Below, piece by piece: positions 1-7,483 of a stretch of 58,983 nucleotides of DNA (the stretch's first letter is position 1; the number at the start of each line of letters is the position of its first letter). Both the position numbers and the translations under genes were made by a program. Under the pieces are notes generated by a model. That model was not told the origin of the DNA and made no database searches. It was given only the letters and a program-made list of their open reading frames with translations. Source of the stretch: CAZKWG01 sp964615375 (GTDB lineage: Bacteria; Myxococcota_A; UBA796; CAZKWG01); contig CAZTOW010000056.1 of the NCBI GenBank assembly GCA_964615375.1, forward strand, positions 1-58,983, given 5' to 3'.

Positions 1-169
1 TTTGTCTAGGTTACATCGGAAATTCTTCCTGTCGTCAGGACATTCTGGGCTAACCGCCTGCGTCCTCGACCCAGGTGAAAGAATTTTCGAGGCGCGTCGA
101 ATAGCCGGGGGGGCTCCTGCGTCACAGGGTCAGCACGGACGGCGCCGAACAGCCGTCTCGGAGGTCACC

Positions 170-595
170 ATGTCGCGCATCGCCCTCGCTCTCTTCGGCC
201 TGCTTCCTGCTTGCATCGTCGTCGAGGAGGAGCACCACCCCAAGCCGGAGCCCTACGTCAACTACGCTCCGTTCATCAACTACGCCGAGGCGGGTTGCTA
301 CTGGGATGGCTATTACGGCGACTTCATCTGGTACTTCTCCGCGGACGCGGATGATCCGAACGGCGTCTACGACGTCATCAGCGTGTGGGCCGACGTCTAC
401 GACGGCCCGTCGGGCGCCTGGGTGGACTCCTTCGAGCTCTACGCCGACCCGAACGACCCCTACATCTGGTTCAGCGACTGGCTCGGCAGCACCACCTACC
501 TGAACTGCGGCTACACCGGGTACGAGGTCGATATCGTGGCCTACGACTCCTACGAGGAGTACGCGGTCACCACGGTCATCCCGTACATCTACTGA
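170..595 (+). CDS. small predicted lipoprotein, function unknown
   Basis: Encodes 141 residues. The frame is open upstream, but the ATG at 170 follows a GGAGG ribosome site and begins a short hydrophobic segment ending in LLPAC, a lipobox, so the mature protein probably starts at Cys15 and is lipid-anchored. The mature part is acidic and rich in Tyr, Trp and Asp, with a V-I-S-V-W-A-D-V-Y style beta pattern that could be one Ig-like or beta-sandwich domain. I recognise no family. It lies upstream of glutaredoxin and outside the mobile elements, so it is probably chromosomal backbone. Confidence 0.7.
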   Translation: MSRIALALFGLLPACIVVEEEHHPKPEPYVNYAPFINYAEAGCYWDGYYGDFIWYFSADADDPNGVYDVISVWADVYDGPSGAWVDSFELYADPNDPYIWFSDWLGSTTYLNCGYTGYEVDIVAYDSYEEYAVTTVIPYIY

Positions 596-678
596 GACCG
601 CCCTTGCGCGCGCTGAGGGCGTGGGTAGCATCCAGGCGAGCGGGCCGCGTCCAGCCGCCCACTGACTCTGGAGCGTCC

Positions 679-960
679 ATGTCCTCGGCCGTCGTCATCT
701 ACCGCACCCAGACCTGCCCCTACTGCGTCGCCGCCGCGCGCTACCTCAAAGAGGTCAAGAAGGTCCCCGTCGAGGAGATCGATCTCACCGACGACGACGC
801 CGGCCGCCGCGACCTCTCCCGCCGCACCGGGCGCCACACCGTCCCCCAGATCTTCGTCGGCGCCACCCATGTCGGCGGCTACGACGACCTGCGCGCCCTC
901 GACCGCGCCGGCCGCCTGGACCCCCTCCTGGCGACCCTTCGCGCAGGAACCAGCGCGTGA
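679..960 (+). CDS. grxC: glutaredoxin
   Basis: A 93-residue thioredoxin-fold protein with the dithiol active site C-P-Y-C at residues 13-16, the cis-proline segment T-V-P-Q-I-F and the glutathione-binding G-G near the C terminus. It should reduce disulphides and glutathione-mixed disulphides in the cytoplasm using glutathione. The length is typical of class 1 (Grx3-type) glutaredoxins. The ATG at 679 is chosen because the family begins just before the first beta strand; the frame is open further upstream but that part has no family match. It lies 44 bp upstream of tRNA-Lys and is backbone. Confidence 0.93.
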   Translation: MSSAVVIYRTQTCPYCVAAARYLKEVKKVPVEEIDLTDDDAGRRDLSRRTGRHTVPQIFVGATHVGGYDDLRALDRAGRLDPLLATLRAGTSA

Positions 961-1004
961 GCCCTTGCGCGTTTCGGAGGGCCGGTTAATAGCGTCGGCG
1001 CTAC

Positions 1005-1080
1005 GCCCCCATAGCTCAGCTGGTAGAGCGCCGGACTCTTAATCCGTTGGTCATAGGTTCGAACCCTATTGGGGGTACCA
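1005..1080 (+). tRNA. tRNA-Lys(CTT) with encoded CCA
   Basis: A cloverleaf can be drawn: acceptor GCCCCCA pairs with TGGGGGT, the anticodon arm is CGGA-CTCTTAA-TCCG with anticodon CTT, and the T arm carries GGTTCGAACC. Discriminator A is followed by an encoded CCA (1078-1080). The gene is intact although a mobile element begins at its 3' end, as expected when integration rebuilds the target. The stop codon of the adjacent recombinase (1068-1066, minus strand) lies inside the T arm. Confidence 0.97.
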
Positions 1081-2766
1081 TTCTAGGCCGGACAGGCAAT
1101 CAGGGGAGGGTCGGGTTAACCGGCTCTCCCCTGAATCGTTTTCCGGGTCCTCGTCCAGCTCCCCGCGCGCGGCGGCCTCGGCCTTCTCGACCAGCTCCTT
1201 GAGCCCGCCGTTGTCGAAGGGCACCTGGAAGCGCATGACCAGCTCGCGGTTCGGGTCCACGACGATCTCGTCCACGAAGGCCAGCAGGGCCTGACGCTGG
1301 ATGCCGAAGGGCATGGCGGCGAAGTCCTCGACCACGACCCGGCTCAGGCGCTCCAGGGTCTCCAGGTTCTTCGCCAGCAGGCGCTGGTGATACTCGCTCT
1401 CCTGGACACGGGCGACCTCCTCCTCCAGCCGGGTCTTCTTCTCGCGGGCCTCCTCGATGAGCGCGCGGGCGCGGTCGATCTCCCAGCCCTGGCCGATCAT
1501 CTTGAAGTAGCGGTCGATCTGCTGGTCGATGGCCGCCAGCTTCGCCTTGACGCTGCGCGCGTCGGTCGTGTGGGCGGCGCGCAGGGACTCGATGCGGGCC
1601 TCGACCTCGGCGCGCAGCAGGTTGCGCTTCTCCTCGTCGCCAAGGTGGGTGCGCAGGGCGGCCAGCACGGCGCCCTCCAGCCAGTCCTTGGGCAGGGGGT
1701 AGGAGCGGCAGACGGCGCTGCCCTTGCTCATGTAGCCGCCGCAGTAGTAGGCGTAGCGCTGGGCCTCAACGCCCCCCTTGCCCTTGTACTTCTGGCGCCG
1801 GCCGACGAAGGTGGAGCCGCAGTGGGCGCAGCGCACGATGCGGGACAGCAGGTAGCTTACCCGCTGGACACGGGCCGTGCGCTCCTGGAAGCTACGCTGG
1901 CCTGCCAGGGCGGCGCGACGGGCGAACAGCTCGGGCGGGATGATCGCCGGGTGCGCGTTCTCGACCACGATGCGCTCGTCAGGGTCGGTGCGGGTCCGGC
2001 TCTCGTGGGTCAGGCGCTTGGACTTGTACCAGACAAGATCGCCCTTGTAGACCGGGTTCGAGAGGATGTGCCAGACCGAGCCCTGGCCCCACTCGCCGCC
2101 GCTGGGGCCGCGCACGCCCCGGCCGTTCAGCGCGTTGGCGATGGCCTTGGCGCCCATGCCCTGCTCGACCGCCATGTCGAAGATCTCGCGGACGATGGCG
2201 ACCTCATCGTCGTCGCCGAGCGCGTAGACCTGGTGCTCCTGGCCGCGCTTGTCGGTGATGGTGGTCCGCGCGTAGCCATAGGGAGCCCGTCCGCCGTTAT
2301 TGTAGCCTCGTTCGGCATTTTCCTGCATTCCCTTGAGGACCTCGGAAGACAAATTCATCGAGTTCCACTGGTTGATCATCTCGATAAGGCTCTCATAGAG
2401 GAAGCCCTCCTTCGTGTCGGGGTCGAAGGGCTCGGTCATGGAGCGCACGGTGATGCCCTTGCGCTTGAGCATGGCCTTGCTGAGCACGGAGTCTTCCTTG
2501 TTCCGGCTGAAGCGGCAGAACTTGTGGACCAGGATGGTGTCCACCTTGTTCTTCTTGCAGAAGGCCATCATGGCGACGAAGCCGGGGCGCTTCCGCGCTG
2601 GGACGAAGGCGCTGTAGCCCTCGTCCCGGTACTCAGCGACGATCTGCCAGTCAGGTCCCTGCTCGTGGACGTAGCGTCGCAGGGCCTTCTCCTGAGCGGG
2701 GATGGAGAGATCCTTCTGGGCCTGGTCTTCCGAGGACACGCGGCAGTACAGAATGACCTTGGGCAT
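1066..2766 (-). CDS. large serine recombinase (integrase of E1)
   Basis: A 566-residue large serine recombinase. The N-terminal resolvase domain has Y-C-R-V-S-S with the catalytic Ser near residue 11, followed by a recombinase domain (N-G-G-R-A-P-Y-G-Y), a zinc ribbon (C-A-H-C with a later Y-Y-C-G-G-Y and C), a long coiled coil at about 380-470 and a C-terminal DNA-binding part. It should integrate and excise E1 by Ser-linked strand exchange. The ATG at 2766 has a GAGGAG site. The last residues (E-W-Y-P-Q) and the TAG stop are encoded by tRNA-Lys sequence, so the stop is supplied by the host flank. It is transcribed after the 126-aa gene, 15 bp upstream, from the promoter at 3230-3199. Confidence 0.95.
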   Translation of the reverse strand: MPKVILYCRVSSEDQAQKDLSIPAQEKALRRYVHEQGPDWQIVAEYRDEGYSAFVPARKRPGFVAMMAFCKKNKVDTILVHKFCRFSRNKEDSVLSKAMLKRKGITVRSMTEPFDPDTKEGFLYESLIEMINQWNSMNLSSEVLKGMQENAERGYNNGGRAPYGYARTTITDKRGQEHQVYALGDDDEVAIVREIFDMAVEQGMGAKAIANALNGRGVRGPSGGEWGQGSVWHILSNPVYKGDLVWYKSKRLTHESRTRTDPDERIVVENAHPAIIPPELFARRAALAGQRSFQERTARVQRVSYLLSRIVRCAHCGSTFVGRRQKYKGKGGVEAQRYAYYCGGYMSKGSAVCRSYPLPKDWLEGAVLAALRTHLGDEEKRNLLRAEVEARIESLRAAHTTDARSVKAKLAAIDQQIDRYFKMIGQGWEIDRARALIEEAREKKTRLEEEVARVQESEYHQRLLAKNLETLERLSRVVVEDFAAMPFGIQRQALLAFVDEIVVDPNRELVMRFQVPFDNGGLKELVEKAEAAARGELDEDPENDSGESRLTRPSPDCLSGLEWYPQ

Positions 2767-2781
2767 GGGGGGCTCCTCGAT

Positions 2782-3162
2782 TCAGGCGTGGAAGAGGGGG
2801 AGGTTGACCAGGTGCGCGTCGAGCGGGTCGGCGGTGCCCGTGTCGCCCAGCGTCGTCACGCGGACGCCGAGGTCCCGAAGGCGGGCGCGCAGGGCGACGA
2901 GCGCCCCCAGGTCGCGGCTCAGGTGCGCCTGCGTGGGCACGAGGAGCAGGTCCACGGGCGTCGCCGCGAGCTGGTGAAGCAGGGCGCCGAGGCCGGCGCG
3001 CTGCTCGGGGGGCGTGCGCCCCGAGCAGGGGGTGTCAGACCACGCGCCCACGAGCTGGTGGTCGGGGTGGGCGTCGAGCCAGCGGGCCAGCGCGGCACCA
3101 TGTGCTGAGGCATGCGCGGGGGAGTCGATGGCGTCTCGGGTGTAGGCAGCGACCAAGGGCAT
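2782..3162 (-). CDS. resolvase-like protein lacking the catalytic serine
   Basis: A 126-residue protein resembling only the N-terminal catalytic domain of serine recombinases. It starts M-P-L-V-A-A-Y-T-R-D, where active members have Y-x-R-V-S; here the Ser position is Ala. A later L-S-R-D-L segment corresponds to the D-R-L-S-R region but lacks its leading D-R. It has no zinc ribbon or coiled coil. The start is supported by AGGAGA upstream. It lies 15 bp upstream of the E1 recombinase in the same transcription unit, so I infer an accessory or regulatory partner rather than an enzyme. A decaying recombinase fragment is the alternative, but the intact frame and ribosome site argue against it. 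Confidence 0.65.
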   Translation of the reverse strand: MPLVAAYTRDAIDSPAHASAHGAALARWLDAHPDHQLVGAWSDTPCSGRTPPEQRAGLGALLHQLAATPVDLLLVPTQAHLSRDLGALVALRARLRDLGVRVTTLGDTGTADPLDAHLVNLPLFHA

Positions 3163-3198
3163 CGGGTTCTCCTGGTTGGGGGTCCAGACCCCACGTCT

Positions 3199-3230
3199 GC
3201 AAAAGGAATGCCAGGGGGAACGCCTGTCAA
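3199..3230 (-). promoter_or_regulatory. shared-type promoter of E1 recombinase unit (sigma-54-like)
   Basis: Read on the minus strand: TTGACA (3230-3225), 11 bases, TGG (3213-3211), 10 bases, GC (3200-3199). The TGGCAT..TTTTGCA part fits the -24/-12 pattern of sigma-54 promoters. The same TTGACA-N11-TGG-N10-GC layout occurs at 57184-57215 and 55956-55925. A hairpin follows at 3192-3179 (GGGGTC/GACCCC, 2-nt loop as drawn). It drives the 126-aa gene (ATG 3162) and then the recombinase. Confidence 0.7.
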
Positions 3231-3674
3231 GGCGAGATCCCGCGATCCGCGTTCAAGGCCGGGATCTGGCCTGGGACTGGCCGTGCTTCGGGGCGTCCGT
3301 GGCCTGGTTCGCGCCAGCGCGAGGCGGCCGGAGGCGCGGCGTGGCAAGCGGATCGCCCTGGCGCGCATCCTGGCCAAGGTGACCGGCCGGGAGTCGGCGT
3401 CAAAAGCGCTCAAATCGTCGAACCCTCGGCCAGCGATTCTCCGCCTGCCCCGCCGAGGGTTCGCGGCGCGCGTCAACACACCGGCGGCGGGGCGTGCGTT
3501 CCTCCGCTGGGGCGTCCGGGTTCGGAGCGCGGCTCAGGGGGCGGGGAGGGCTATGCCTGGGCCTGGGGCCTTGCTCGGGGCGTGAAGCGCCGCTGCAGGC
3601 GCTCCAGGCTGGCGCGCACACCCCTTGCGTCTCTGGGCCGTGGCCGGGCCGCGTCGGCTCGCCAGGAGGCGCAC
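3231..3674. other. intergenic region between divergent E1 genes
   Basis: About 440 bp with no gene I can support. Open frames exist on both strands but have no ribosome site, no recognisable domain and the Arg/Ala-rich composition of GC-rich shadows. It separates the recombinase promoter from the small plus-strand gene at 3675. Confidence 0.5.
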
Positions 3675-3851
3675 ATGGGCATGAAGAACAGGCTGCCGGA
3701 GATCCGGGTCGAGGTGGTGGTGCGACCGGAGGCCGCCGAGGACCAGCGGGCTGCGCTACGGGCCATGGCCGCCGCCGCCGTGGACCGCCTCTGGCAGGAG
3801 CAGGGGCTCCCGGTCCCGGATGGCCGCGAGCAGCTCCACGAGGATGGGTGA
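3675..3851 (+). CDS. 58-aa small protein beside the E1 recombinase
   Basis: Encodes 58 residues from an ATG with AGGAGG 5 bases upstream (3664-3669). The sequence has a P-E-I-R-V-E-V-V-V-R-P beta-like start and an Ala-rich amphipathic helix, then a charged tail. It is divergent from the recombinase. The E2 element has a similarly sized protein (63 aa) next to its integrase that also starts with a basic stretch and P-E-I followed by an alternating hydrophobic strand and an Ala-rich helix. A shared role, such as a recombination accessory or regulator, is a guess. Function unknown. Confidence 0.5.
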   Translation: MGMKNRLPEIRVEVVVRPEAAEDQRAALRAMAAAAVDRLWQEQGLPVPDGREQLHEDG

Positions 3852-3853
3852 GC

Positions 3854-4570
3854 CTACAGGCTCGGCGCGCCCTGGATGGCGAGGATGTCGTAGTCGTACC
3901 AGGTCGTGCCGCGCTTGCCCTCGCAGTCGAGCGTGTAGTCCCCGGCGGCGGGCGGCGTGAAGCTGGCGATGGCGGTCAGGTAGATCTTCATGCCCGGGTT
4001 CTCGTCGATGGTGACCTCGGTGCCCGAGGTCTCCCAGGAGCCGTCCGCGCTGGTGATCGTCAGCCGCAGGCTGGGCGTGCCCTCGTAGGACTGCGCCACG
4101 CACCAGGCGAGGATCGGCTCGGTGCTGGTCACGCTCAGGTCGATGCCCGCCCCGATGGCGCTGAAGTCGGAGCCCTTGCCGCCTGAGCCGTCGCCCTCGC
4201 TCTGGAGCGACCAGATCTGGTTCCCGAGCGCGTCCACGACCTCATCGACCCGCGCGCCGAGCGCGTCCACCGTGCCCTCCAGGGCGCCCAGGTCGGTCTC
4301 CAGGGCGCTCACGCGGTCCTCCAGCTCGTCAGTGCCGGTGCCGGTGCCCACGGTGGCCTCCAGCTCGTCGATGCGCGCCTGGTCGTCAGCGGCCTGCTGC
4401 TCCAGCGCGGCGACGCTGGCCTCGGCGGCGTCGAGGCGGGTCTGGAGGGTGACGATCTGCGCGGCGAGCGCGTCCAGCTCGGCCTGCTCGACGATGTCGG
4501 TGGAGCCGTCGGTGGTGGCCTGGGTGGAGCAGGCGGTGAGGAGGGCAGGGGCCAGAAGGTAGGAACGCAC
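3854..4570 (-). CDS. coiled-coil lipoprotein
   Basis: Encodes 238 residues from GTG at 4570, preceded by GGAGG. The start gives a signal peptide ending in L-L-T-A-C, a lipobox, whereas a longer reading would put 31 unrelated residues before it. The mature N-terminal half (about residues 30-125) is a clear heptad coiled coil with repeated L-E-x-x-V / L-D-A-L units, probably a trimer or dimer stalk. The C-terminal ~100 residues form a beta-rich domain with G-D-Y-T-L-D-C and two or more Cys. A surface-exposed stalk-and-head protein is likely; the partner is unknown. The 3' end is 2 bp from the convergent 58-aa gene. Confidence 0.75.
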   Translation of the reverse strand: MRSYLLAPALLTACSTQATTDGSTDIVEQAELDALAAQIVTLQTRLDAAEASVAALEQQAADDQARIDELEATVGTGTGTDELEDRVSALETDLGALEGTVDALGARVDEVVDALGNQIWSLQSEGDGSGGKGSDFSAIGAGIDLSVTSTEPILAWCVAQSYEGTPSLRLTITSADGSWETSGTEVTIDENPGMKIYLTAIASFTPPAAGDYTLDCEGKRGTTWYDYDILAIQGAPSL

Positions 4571-4692
4571 TTGAACCTCCGAAGAACCTACATAACCAGA
4601 CACCGTCGCGCTGGGCAAGAGCCACATACTACCGTGGAAGGCTATTGCCGAAGTCATCACCATCCGTTACGCCAACACCCCGGGAGCTATCC

Positions 4693-7422
4693 ATGTTTCG
4701 TGAGCCTACGCACGACCTCCTTCAGTCGCTCGCTCAGTTCGCAACCGCGATCAGCACGACACTACTTCGCTGTGATGGTGATCCATGGCAGGGGAAGGCG
4801 TACAAGATTGACAGTGAAGGCCGCAGATTCGTATTCGTGGCTGTTGATAGCACCGTCGATCTCGGTACTCTCCAGCAGTTTCTCAAGCAAGCGCCCATCG
4901 GTGGTCAGGACAGCGAAATCTACGAAGTAGCTGTCGTGGTGACGAGCCCAGGACTCGTTACTGCTCCTCGGCCCGTGGGCCTTGGCCTCCGCGTGTATGG
5001 ACTGCACGACGGACTGGCATATCTGACGGGCCTTCCGAGGGCGTGGCGGGAGTCCCAATATGAACTTCAACGTGAGGCGCTTCGGGGTGCATCACCTGCC
5101 GACACTCTGGCAACCCAGCTTAAGGAGGTCGTCGAGTTGCGTGTCGTTGAGGGCAATGCTCCACCAGTTCGTGCACTAACCTGGCTGACGGAGCGTCTTC
5201 ATTGGGACCGACATGATGGTGACGCTAGGTTAGTCTACCTTCGTGGCGAAGCGGGAAAGGGAAAGAGTACAACCCTTGCGACATTCTCGGCGGGTAAGCT
5301 GTCCGATGGGACAGGCCCTCTTCCCCTCCTAATCCCGTTGCGTGAACTCAAGCGGGCATCAGGTGTTTCATGGGAGGCCATTGCGTCTCGGCTTGGAGTC
5401 ACTGGCCCCGATGACGTAAGGCGGCTTGCCTTGGCCGTGAGATCGGGCCTCGTCGCGCTTCTTCTCGACGGCTTGGATGAGGTTGCTGGTCGCTATGATC
5501 CTTCAGTCGTCGAGGATGTTCTTCGCCTAATCGAGACTGAACTGCTCACGCCTTCCGCTCGTGTCGTCGTAACAGGCCGAACTACGGAGAGCACGTTTGT
5601 CAACCGTAGCCAATCCTTCATGGGATCGATTGAGCTGCCGGATGACTCTGATCCTGAGTTCGTTCGCTATGTTCGTGGTGTTGTCGAGCGTACGATTCAT
5701 TCGTGGCCGGATGTAGCACCACGAATCCTGGAGCCGCTATTCGACATAGATGATGTCTCTGGCATGTCCTCGGACGAGCATCCCCCCACGGATGCTGCTA
5801 TTGCTGTGATTAACGACTGGATTTCAATCGTTTTCGAAGATCTCGGCAAGGAGCGATCACTGTTCTTCGTTCAGAGCTTGGCTGGTGCTGCCCGTAGCTA
5901 TCAGCTTGCTGGCAACCGTCCTGTGCTCATTCGGAATGCGCGCGGGGTTCCAGAGCGGCTCGCAATGCTGCCTGTACAGGATGTGTGTCTTCTGGCGGCC
6001 TCGTTAGCCTGTGTTCGTGAGCAGGACAAAGTTGAACAAGTAGCCGCAGGAATATTTACGCCAACTCGGCAGTTGGACATCCTGTCGTGGTTTGCGGTGT
6101 TGTCATCTGTGCCGGATAGTGTCCGCAACTCGCTCCCACTTCCAAACTCCATCGCAAAAGAGATATTTGATATAGACCCAATAAATGACAACGAGACCTT
6201 TTCTGCGGTCATCAGGCAGATGCAGAAGCACGCACTTCTCTTTGCGGGTGGAACACAAGGCGCAAGAGGTGGAGAGTGGAGGCCGACATTTCTCAGCGAG
6301 TGGGTTCGAGCTGCGTTGCTGGTGCGAGCATGGCAGCATCGGCGGAAACTGGCAAGTGGTGTGGTCGAGAAGTTCGAGGCTGCGATTGCCCGTGCGGAAC
6401 GCGGCCAACTTGCGTATGGCTCGCTTTTCTCGGCCCTTGAGTCTGATGCGGCGGAGTTGTCGGCGGTTCTTGTCGCTCTGCGTCGCGAGGTTGCGTCAGG
6501 ATCTCCAGAAGCCAGCGCGAACTACTTGGCGCTGATTTCAGCGGTCTCCGAGAAACTTCGGACCAGCATTCTTGCGGAGTCCCCGGTTTACTCGGTGGAC
6601 GAGGCCGACTTTACCGAATTGACTGTTGTTGGGGTTGAGTTCGGGAAGACGTTCTCACCACACCTTAATTTCTTCGATGGTGTAGAATTTGATGACTGCA
6701 TATTTAATGGTTGCCAGTTTAATACTACCTCGATGCGTGGCGTGGGATTCTACGGGTGTCAATTTGATTCGGTTAGATTCGAAGACTGTGATGGGCCGAT
6801 CATCTTTGTTGGGTGTACGTTCAGAAACACACGATTTAGGGATATGAAATCTGGAGAGAGTCCTGCCCTGGAGTTTCAAGACTGTCACTTCGAGTCGCGG
6901 AGTCGTTTTGACCAGACGACTGCCTGTGGTTCGGAGTCAATGGTGGCACTGGCGACCTTCGAAGAATGTACTATGACCGTCAATAGTCCTGGAGAGATGA
7001 TCGGCGGAGAGTGGACAGGTCTGGACCTTAAGCGTGTGTCTGGGCTGACGAAAGTACAGAAGGTCGTGACCCCTCCTGAGGTGGCAACGCTCAGATCAAT
7101 GCTCAAGACCTTCTTCCCTTCGCGGGTTGGGGATCGTGGCCAACGGCAGGTGCGCCCTTACATTAGGTCGTCTGCACTGGGCCGCGGAAGTCTACCTAAG
7201 GGGGCTCCAACAGGGGAGACCATGTTCCGAATTCTCGAAGCCTTCGGCTTTACGGATGGCGGTCGCGCCAATCATCTCTATGCTCCATGGAGTAGTGTGG
7301 CTGGTGGCGGCCCTGATGAGATTGAATTCAGAAACGAACTAAATGACTTCCTTTCAAAGGATGCGCGAAGTGTCCGCGTGACTCAGCTCTTGGAGCGCAT
7401 TCGAAGGGCTGGTACATGGTAG
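4693..7422 (+). CDS. NACHT NTPase with pentapeptide-like tail (probable anti-phage NLR)
   Basis: A 909-residue protein. Residues 1-175 are an unassigned N-terminal domain in the position where bacterial NLRs carry the effector. The NACHT NTPase has Walker A G-E-A-G-K-G-K-S-T at 185-193 and the Walker B L-L-D-G-L-D-E at 257-263. After a helical region, about 655-730 shows repeated F-x-x-C/V-x-F units typical of pentapeptide repeats, followed by an unassigned C-terminal domain. In bacterial NACHT defence proteins the C-terminal repeats usually sense an invader and the N-terminal domain acts; the role here is inferred from that. Base composition is clearly more AT-rich than neighbours, a sign of separate transfer. 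Start chosen at ATG 4693 with GGGAGC upstream. Confidence 0.85.
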   Translation: MFREPTHDLLQSLAQFATAISTTLLRCDGDPWQGKAYKIDSEGRRFVFVAVDSTVDLGTLQQFLKQAPIGGQDSEIYEVAVVVTSPGLVTAPRPVGLGLRVYGLHDGLAYLTGLPRAWRESQYELQREALRGASPADTLATQLKEVVELRVVEGNAPPVRALTWLTERLHWDRHDGDARLVYLRGEAGKGKSTTLATFSAGKLSDGTGPLPLLIPLRELKRASGVSWEAIASRLGVTGPDDVRRLALAVRSGLVALLLDGLDEVAGRYDPSVVEDVLRLIETELLTPSARVVVTGRTTESTFVNRSQSFMGSIELPDDSDPEFVRYVRGVVERTIHSWPDVAPRILEPLFDIDDVSGMSSDEHPPTDAAIAVINDWISIVFEDLGKERSLFFVQSLAGAARSYQLAGNRPVLIRNARGVPERLAMLPVQDVCLLAASLACVREQDKVEQVAAGIFTPTRQLDILSWFAVLSSVPDSVRNSLPLPNSIAKEIFDIDPINDNETFSAVIRQMQKHALLFAGGTQGARGGEWRPTFLSEWVRAALLVRAWQHRRKLASGVVEKFEAAIARAERGQLAYGSLFSALESDAAELSAVLVALRREVASGSPEASANYLALISAVSEKLRTSILAESPVYSVDEADFTELTVVGVEFGKTFSPHLNFFDGVEFDDCIFNGCQFNTTSMRGVGFYGCQFDSVRFEDCDGPIIFVGCTFRNTRFRDMKSGESPALEFQDCHFESRSRFDQTTACGSESMVALATFEECTMTVNSPGEMIGGEWTGLDLKRVSGLTKVQKVVTPPEVATLRSMLKTFFPSRVGDRGQRQVRPYIRSSALGRGSLPKGAPTGETMFRILEAFGFTDGGRANHLYAPWSSVAGGGPDEIEFRNELNDFLSKDARSVRVTQLLERIRRAGTW

Positions 7423-7427
7423 ATAAT

Positions 7428-7449
7428 GATCAGTGAAGTGATACTGATC
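7428..7449. terminator. hairpin between convergent NACHT and GHKL genes
   Basis: GATCAGT at 7428-7434 pairs with ACTGATC at 7443-7449 around an 8-nt loop. It sits just after the NACHT stop codon and before the end of the convergent GHKL gene, so it may stop transcription from both sides. There is no long T run. Confidence 0.45.
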
Positions 7450-7483
7450 GAAGTTAAATGCAGCAGGGGGTGGGCTCTACAGA

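Noticed and set aside
1387..3108. Long plus-strand frame antisense to the E1 recombinase
   Set aside because: Composition typical of a shadow frame; the opposite strand has a complete serine recombinase.
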